The position numbers and the translations under genes were made by a program. The notes under the pieces are model-generated. The model saw nothing but the letters and a program-made list of their open reading frames with translations, made no database searches and had not been told where the DNA came from. 64,000 bases of DNA from Hymenobacter volaticus (GTDB taxonomy: Bacteria > Bacteroidota > Bacteroidia > Cytophagales > Hymenobacteraceae), in NCBI RefSeq assembly GCF_022921055.1, contig NZ_CP095061.1, forward strand, positions 1,775,501-1,839,500, written 5' to 3'. This document shows, in pieces, positions 60,618 to 64,000 of this stretch. Each line of letters starts with the position of its first letter. The stretch's first letter is position 1.

Positions 60618-61879
60618 AGCTCATCGTTGCCATTTCGCTTAACGCAGCCCTGGCTGTTTTGTTTTGGCGCTGGCTCCGCATTCAACTGCGTGAGCCAAAA
60701 TTGGGGCGCTGGTTGCTGCCCGTACTGGCCTTAAAGCTGCTGGCTTGGGTGGCGGCTTGTTGGAAGCCTAGTTCTGATGCGCAGCACATGCATCAGTTTT
60801 CAACAACCATGACCTTGCAGCTTTGGGAAAGGCCAGGAGCCTGGCTACAAGCTATGCTCGGCAACGAGTTTCACTACAACAAAGAGCTGTATCTCATCTA
60901 CCACGGTTATTCCAATACCTTTTTCACAGCCAAAATCCTGTCGATCCTCAACCTGGCTAGCTATAGTAGCAGTTGGTGGAATGGGCTGTACTTGTCGGTA
61001 TTTTGCTTTGTAGCCTGCTGGACTTTGGTTCAGACACTAGCTCATACGTTTCCGCAAACCCCTGCTGGTGCCGCGTTGATTGGTTTTTTGGTGTGGCCGA
61101 CGGTTGTTTACTGGTCGGCGGGTATTACGAAGGAAAGTTTGGTAGTGGGGAGTGCCGCAGGGCTGGTAGCTGTGGTAATAAGCTGGCTTTATGGCAAGAC
61201 GCGCTTTTCCGTTTCAAATGTTTTAGCCTTAGTGCTGTTGGCTTTTCTTCAGTTCAAGATGCGCTACTTCTTTGCCGCTCTGCTTTTTAGTGCGTTAGGA
61301 GGACTTACGGTAGTGCGCATGATACAGCAACTGGGGACAGCACGCCAGCGGTGGGTGGTTGTTGTAATCTTCTTTGCCACGATTAATGTTGGAGCCTGGA
61401 TTGGGAGCGAGGTAGTTTTAGTTTTCCGGCCGAACCGCATTACGCTTCAGCTTCTGCGCAACTACAACGAGTTAGGTAAGCAGTCTAGAGAGCGCCCACG
61501 CATTACGTTCAAAGACTTCACCCCAAATATTGAAAGTGTGGTGCAAAATGCGCCGCAAGCAACATGGGAGACAATAAGTCGGCCCTGGTTCTGGGAGGGG
61601 AGTACAATGTATAAGGTGGCCGGTGTTGAAAACCTGCTGTTGCTTGGTATTCTAGCAATAGCTTTGCTGGCCTTGTTGCGGGGGCGAGCCGGTAAACTGC
61701 CTTTTGCACTAGTGGTGGCTATGCTGTTCTACTGCATTGCGTTGGCGGCTTTGATTGGGTTAAGCACGCCCAACCTAGGCACAATGAACCGCTATCGGGT
61801 CGCGCTGCTGCCCTTTGTGCTGTGGTTGGCGTTGCAAAACGAGTATGCGGCGCGGGTGCTTCGCCGCATTGGGTTGTAG
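60614..61879 (+). CDS. multi-spanning membrane protein of unknown function
   Basis: This 421-residue protein has about ten hydrophobic segments, with a short soluble loop KDFTPNIESVVQNAPQATWE before helix 8. It begins with TTG at 60614, overlapping the DUF2851 stop by four bases, so translation is coupled. The layout resembles Wzy- or GT-C-like proteins of polysaccharide synthesis (TMNRYRVALLPFVLWLALQN near the end), but I see no diagnostic motif. Function not assigned. Confidence 0.6.
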   Translation: MKLIVAISLNAALAVLFWRWLRIQLREPKLGRWLLPVLALKLLAWVAACWKPSSDAQHMHQFSTTMTLQLWERPGAWLQAMLGNEFHYNKELYLIYHGYSNTFFTAKILSILNLASYSSSWWNGLYLSVFCFVACWTLVQTLAHTFPQTPAGAALIGFLVWPTVVYWSAGITKESLVVGSAAGLVAVVISWLYGKTRFSVSNVLALVLLAFLQFKMRYFFAALLFSALGGLTVVRMIQQLGTARQRWVVVVIFFATINVGAWIGSEVVLVFRPNRITLQLLRNYNELGKQSRERPRITFKDFTPNIESVVQNAPQATWETISRPWFWEGSTMYKVAGVENLLLLGILAIALLALLRGRAGKLPFALVVAMLFYCIALAALIGLSTPNLGTMNRYRVALLPFVLWLALQNEYAARVLRRIGL

Positions 61880-61950
61880 CCTTCTGTTTATTCGTTTCCA
61901 AAGGTTGCTAATCGGTGAAGTCCAAGCGTGGCTGGCTGCGGGGAGTGGCG

Positions 61951-61958
61951 TATCTTTG
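61951..61958 (+). promoter_or_regulatory. -7 promoter box TATCTTTG
   Basis: Exact TAnnTTTG match, 46 bases upstream of the ATG at 62004. It supports that start. Confidence 0.55.
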
Positions 61959-62003
61959 TGGTTTGAATCTGGTCGGCGCTCTGTCGGCTCTTTCTCGCTA
62001 CGT

Positions 62004-62636
62004 ATGGAAAACCCCGTTATCATTCTTGGAGCCCAAACTGTGGGTATTGCTGCCCTCGACGCTTTTCTTTCCAACGACGTCGTGGTATACTGCCTTCTCG
62101 ACGACGACACCAAGCTCCAGAATACCGAAGTATTCGACGTGCCCGTGATGGGCAACACCGACGATAAGGAATTGCTCAAGCTGTTGGGCAAGAAGTGCGA
62201 AGTTTTTGTGGCTACCGAGGACACGGCTAGTCGGCGCAGCCTTACCGCAATGCTCCACGACGAGTACGAAGTGGTGCCCGTTAACGCTATTCACCAGCGC
62301 GCTAGCGTATCGCCGCACGCATGGCTAGGTCACGGTAACCAAGTGGGGGCCAATGCCGTGGTAGCCGGTACTGCCAAGATTGGCAATGGTTGCCTGATTG
62401 GAGCCAATGCCGTAGTCGATGCCAAAGCCGAGTTAGGCGACTATTCGCAGCTCAGCGCGGGCGCTATTCTCAATGCTGGCGTGGTGGTCGGCGAGCAGGT
62501 CTTTATCGGTGCTGGCGTGGTGGTCGTGGCCGGCGTCAAAATTGGCAATAAGGCCCGCGTGGGGGCTGGCTCCGTGGTAGTAGCTGATATACCAGCTAAC
62601 CAAACGGTATTTGGCAATCCGGCTGTTAAGGTTTAG
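62004..62636 (+). CDS. NeuD-like hexapeptide-repeat acyltransferase
   Basis: This 210-residue protein has an N-terminal Rossmann-like part (PVIILGAQTVGIAALDAFLS, VVVYCLLDDDTKLQNT) and a left-handed beta-helix from about residue 100 (ASVSPHAWLGHGNQVGANAV, KIGNGCLIGANAVVDAKAEL, VVGEQVFIGAGVVVVAGVKI, NKARVGAGSVVVADIPANQT). This is the PglD/NeuD type of sugar acetyltransferase. It ends VFGNPAVKV as usual. The substrate is unknown, and no sugar aminotransferase is adjacent. Confidence 0.8.
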   Translation: MENPVIILGAQTVGIAALDAFLSNDVVVYCLLDDDTKLQNTEVFDVPVMGNTDDKELLKLLGKKCEVFVATEDTASRRSLTAMLHDEYEVVPVNAIHQRASVSPHAWLGHGNQVGANAVVAGTAKIGNGCLIGANAVVDAKAELGDYSQLSAGAILNAGVVVGEQVFIGAGVVVVAGVKIGNKARVGAGSVVVADIPANQTVFGNPAVKV

Positions 62637-62725
62637 TGTTCAGAAAATAGAATTGAGAGTGTAGAACCTAGAAGCGCTGTTGCATTGTCTAGGTCCAGAG
62701 CTCTTAACGTCTTACTTCTATATAA

Positions 62726-63679
62726 ATGGATTACCGCGTTTTACTTTATTACTGCTACACGCCTATTGAAGATGTCGAGGCGTTCCGGGAAGAGCATCAC
62801 CGGCTTTGTCTGCGGCTCAACCTCCGTGGGCGTATCATTGTGGCGCCCGAAGGGCTAAATGGTACCGTTTCGGGACTAGTAGCGGATTGCGACGAATATA
62901 TGCGCTTGGTGAAAGCCGATCTGCGGTTTGACGCTTTGGAGTTCAAGGTAGAGGAGGCAGAAGCCCATACATTCCAGAAGCTGCACGTGCGCGTGAAGCC
63001 GGAGATTGTGCACGTAGGATTGCCGCACATCAAGCCCTACGAGCGCACCGGCGTTCATCTCTCGCCCGAGGAATTTCGCGATATGAAAGACCAGGACGAC
63101 GTGGTGATTTTGGACGTGCGCTCCGACTACGAGTACGAGCTAGGCCGTTTCAAAAACGCCGTGACGCTCGACATCGAAAACTTCCGCGAGTTTCCGGACC
63201 GGCTAGAGCGGCTAGAGCAGTACAAGGACAAGAAGATCCTGACGTACTGCACGGGCGGTATCAAGTGTGAAAAGGCGAGTGCCTATTTGCTGGAACAAGG
63301 CTTTGAAAACGTGTACCAGTTGCACGGCGGCATCATCAAATACGGTTTAGAAGCGGGCGGTGAGGACTTTGAAGGCAAGTGCTACGTCTTCGATGGGCGG
63401 GTAGCAGTGGATGTCAACCACGTCAACCCCACCATTATCAGCCAGTGCCACCATTGCCATACGCCGTCCGACCGGATGGTAAACTGCGCTAACCCGCACT
63501 GCAACGCCCATGTGCCCCTCTGCGAAGCCTGTGGTGCTCAGCTGCAAGGCGCTTGCTCGCCTGCCTGCCAAGAGCACCCCGACAAGCGGCCTTATGATGG
63601 TACGGGTACCTACCCCAAAATCAGCAACCACTATCGTCCCGAGCAAGGACTGATTTCCTACCGCGCACCCGCGCGGTAG
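62726..63679 (+). CDS. trhO: tRNA uridine(34) hydroxylase TrhO (rhodanese-related)
   Basis: This 317-residue enzyme has an N-terminal acylphosphatase-like part (VLLYYCYTPIEDVEAFREEH, NLRGRIIVAPEGLNGTVSGL), then a rhodanese domain with DVVILDVRSDYEYELGRFKN and the active-site loop TYCTGGIKCEKASAYLL (Cys near residue 174). A C-terminal Cys-rich part follows (CHHCHTPSDRMVNCANPHCN, CEACGAQLQGACSPAC) that could bind zinc. TrhO hydroxylates U34 of tRNA. Length is normal. A terminator stem overlaps the stop codon. Confidence 0.9.
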   Translation: MDYRVLLYYCYTPIEDVEAFREEHHRLCLRLNLRGRIIVAPEGLNGTVSGLVADCDEYMRLVKADLRFDALEFKVEEAEAHTFQKLHVRVKPEIVHVGLPHIKPYERTGVHLSPEEFRDMKDQDDVVILDVRSDYEYELGRFKNAVTLDIENFREFPDRLERLEQYKDKKILTYCTGGIKCEKASAYLLEQGFENVYQLHGGIIKYGLEAGGEDFEGKCYVFDGRVAVDVNHVNPTIISQCHHCHTPSDRMVNCANPHCNAHVPLCEACGAQLQGACSPACQEHPDKRPYDGTGTYPKISNHYRPEQGLISYRAPAR

Positions 63680-63684
63680 GTTTT
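63657..63684 (+). terminator. intrinsic terminator overlapping the trhO stop
   Basis: Stem CCTACCGCGC / GCGCGGTAGG followed by TTTTAG; the stop codon TAG lies inside the right arm. Confidence 0.75.
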
Positions 63685-63785
63685 AGATTGCCGTTGCTCT
63701 TTTTCGCTTATTACCGTTAAAGGGGCACATTATTCATCTGCAAGCCTACAAGTGCTTGCCGTGTTGACAACTAACGAACAACGAC

Positions 63786-64000
63786 ATGCCCATTCCTGAA
63801 TCCGAGCTGATTTTCAATAAAGACGGCAGCATCTACCATCTCAATCTGCAGCCCGACCACATTTCCGACACCATTATCACGGTTGGTGATCCGGAGCGGG
63901 TACCGTTGGTGAGTGAGCATTTCGACTCCATCGAAACCCGGATGCACAAGCGCGAATTCGTGACGCACGTTGGGTATTACAAGGGCAAGCGCCTTACCGT
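63786..64000 (+). CDS. nucleoside phosphorylase, N-terminal part (cut by window end)
   Basis: The first 71 residues are visible: MPIPESELIFNKDGSIYHLN, then HISDTIITVGDPERVPLVSE (the phosphate-binding GDPxR motif) and REFVTHVGYYKGKRLT. This is a uridine or purine phosphorylase of the NP-I family. The rest lies outside the window. Confidence 0.8.
   Translation, partial: MPIPESELIFNKDGSIYHLNLQPDHISDTIITVGDPERVPLVSEHFDSIETRMHKREFVTHVGYYKGKRLT

Overview
The window looks like chromosomal DNA from a Bacteroidota bacterium of the Hymenobacter type. The reasons are lineage-typical families (outer-membrane beta-barrel/TonB receptor with a carboxypeptidase-regulatory-like domain, DUF1573, DUF2851, WbqC, a single-chain E1 alpha/beta 2-oxoacid dehydrogenase, Bacteroidota-type AMP nucleosidase), promoter boxes of the TAnnTTTG type, very few Shine-Dalgarno sequences, and moderately high GC outside one AT-rich island. 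The genus is an inference from these features; no rRNA gene is present.

Region 1 (1-7.1 kb) is the AT-rich end of a surface-polysaccharide locus: the C-terminal end of a Wzt-like exporter ATPase, three glycosyltransferases (two GT2, one GT14-like), a SAM methyltransferase, a FemAB/GNAT-like transferase, a WbqC protein and a clearly decayed sugar aminotransferase (DegT family) carrying three nonsense codons and at least one frameshift. Region 2 (7.6-22.7 kb) is mostly envelope and secreted functions: a DNA/RNA nuclease lipoprotein, a beta-barrel protein, an aldo/keto reductase, a TonB-type receptor, a 2H phosphoesterase, a TPR histidine kinase (split by a frameshift) preceded by two small proteins that share a GGVxHNPP motif, several small secreted or lipoprotein genes and a prolyl oligopeptidase. 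Region 3 (23.1-29.7 kb) is a complete molybdenum hydroxylase operon of PaoABC type (2Fe-2S, FAD and Mo subunits) followed by XdhC and MocA maturation factors. Region 4 (29.8-48.3 kb) holds metabolic and housekeeping genes: UMF1 transporter, DinB, amidohydrolase, AMP nucleosidase, an orphan HsdR N-terminal domain protein, LTA-synthase-like sulfatase, alanine dehydrogenase, DUF1573, E1 dehydrogenase, LuxE-like synthetase, an NtrC-like regulator without a DNA-binding domain, and a sorbosone-type sugar dehydrogenase paired with a cytochrome c. Region 5 (48.4-64 kb) has rnpB, rnhA, marC, a class V aminotransferase, aroQ, xerD, ftsK, lolA, DUF2851, a NeuD-like acyltransferase, trhO and the start of a nucleoside phosphorylase.

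Two cross-cutting observations matter for a reader. First, five otherwise intact genes (sensor kinase, Mo-hydroxylase large subunit, E1 dehydrogenase, cytochrome c, class V aminotransferase) are each broken by what looks like the loss of a single G or C inside a short G/C run. This pattern suggests uncorrected homopolymer errors in the assembly more than biology, and I annotate these as probably intact genes. Second, a palindromic repeat family (core TCATGCTGAGCGCAG) sits between genes at 23.9, 27.6 and 51.2-51.4 kb.

The best candidate for something undescribed is the pair of small proteins at 16846-17055 and 17157-17552. They share GGVxHNPP[FY] at the protein level but with different codons, and they lie directly upstream of, and co-oriented with, the TPR histidine kinase.
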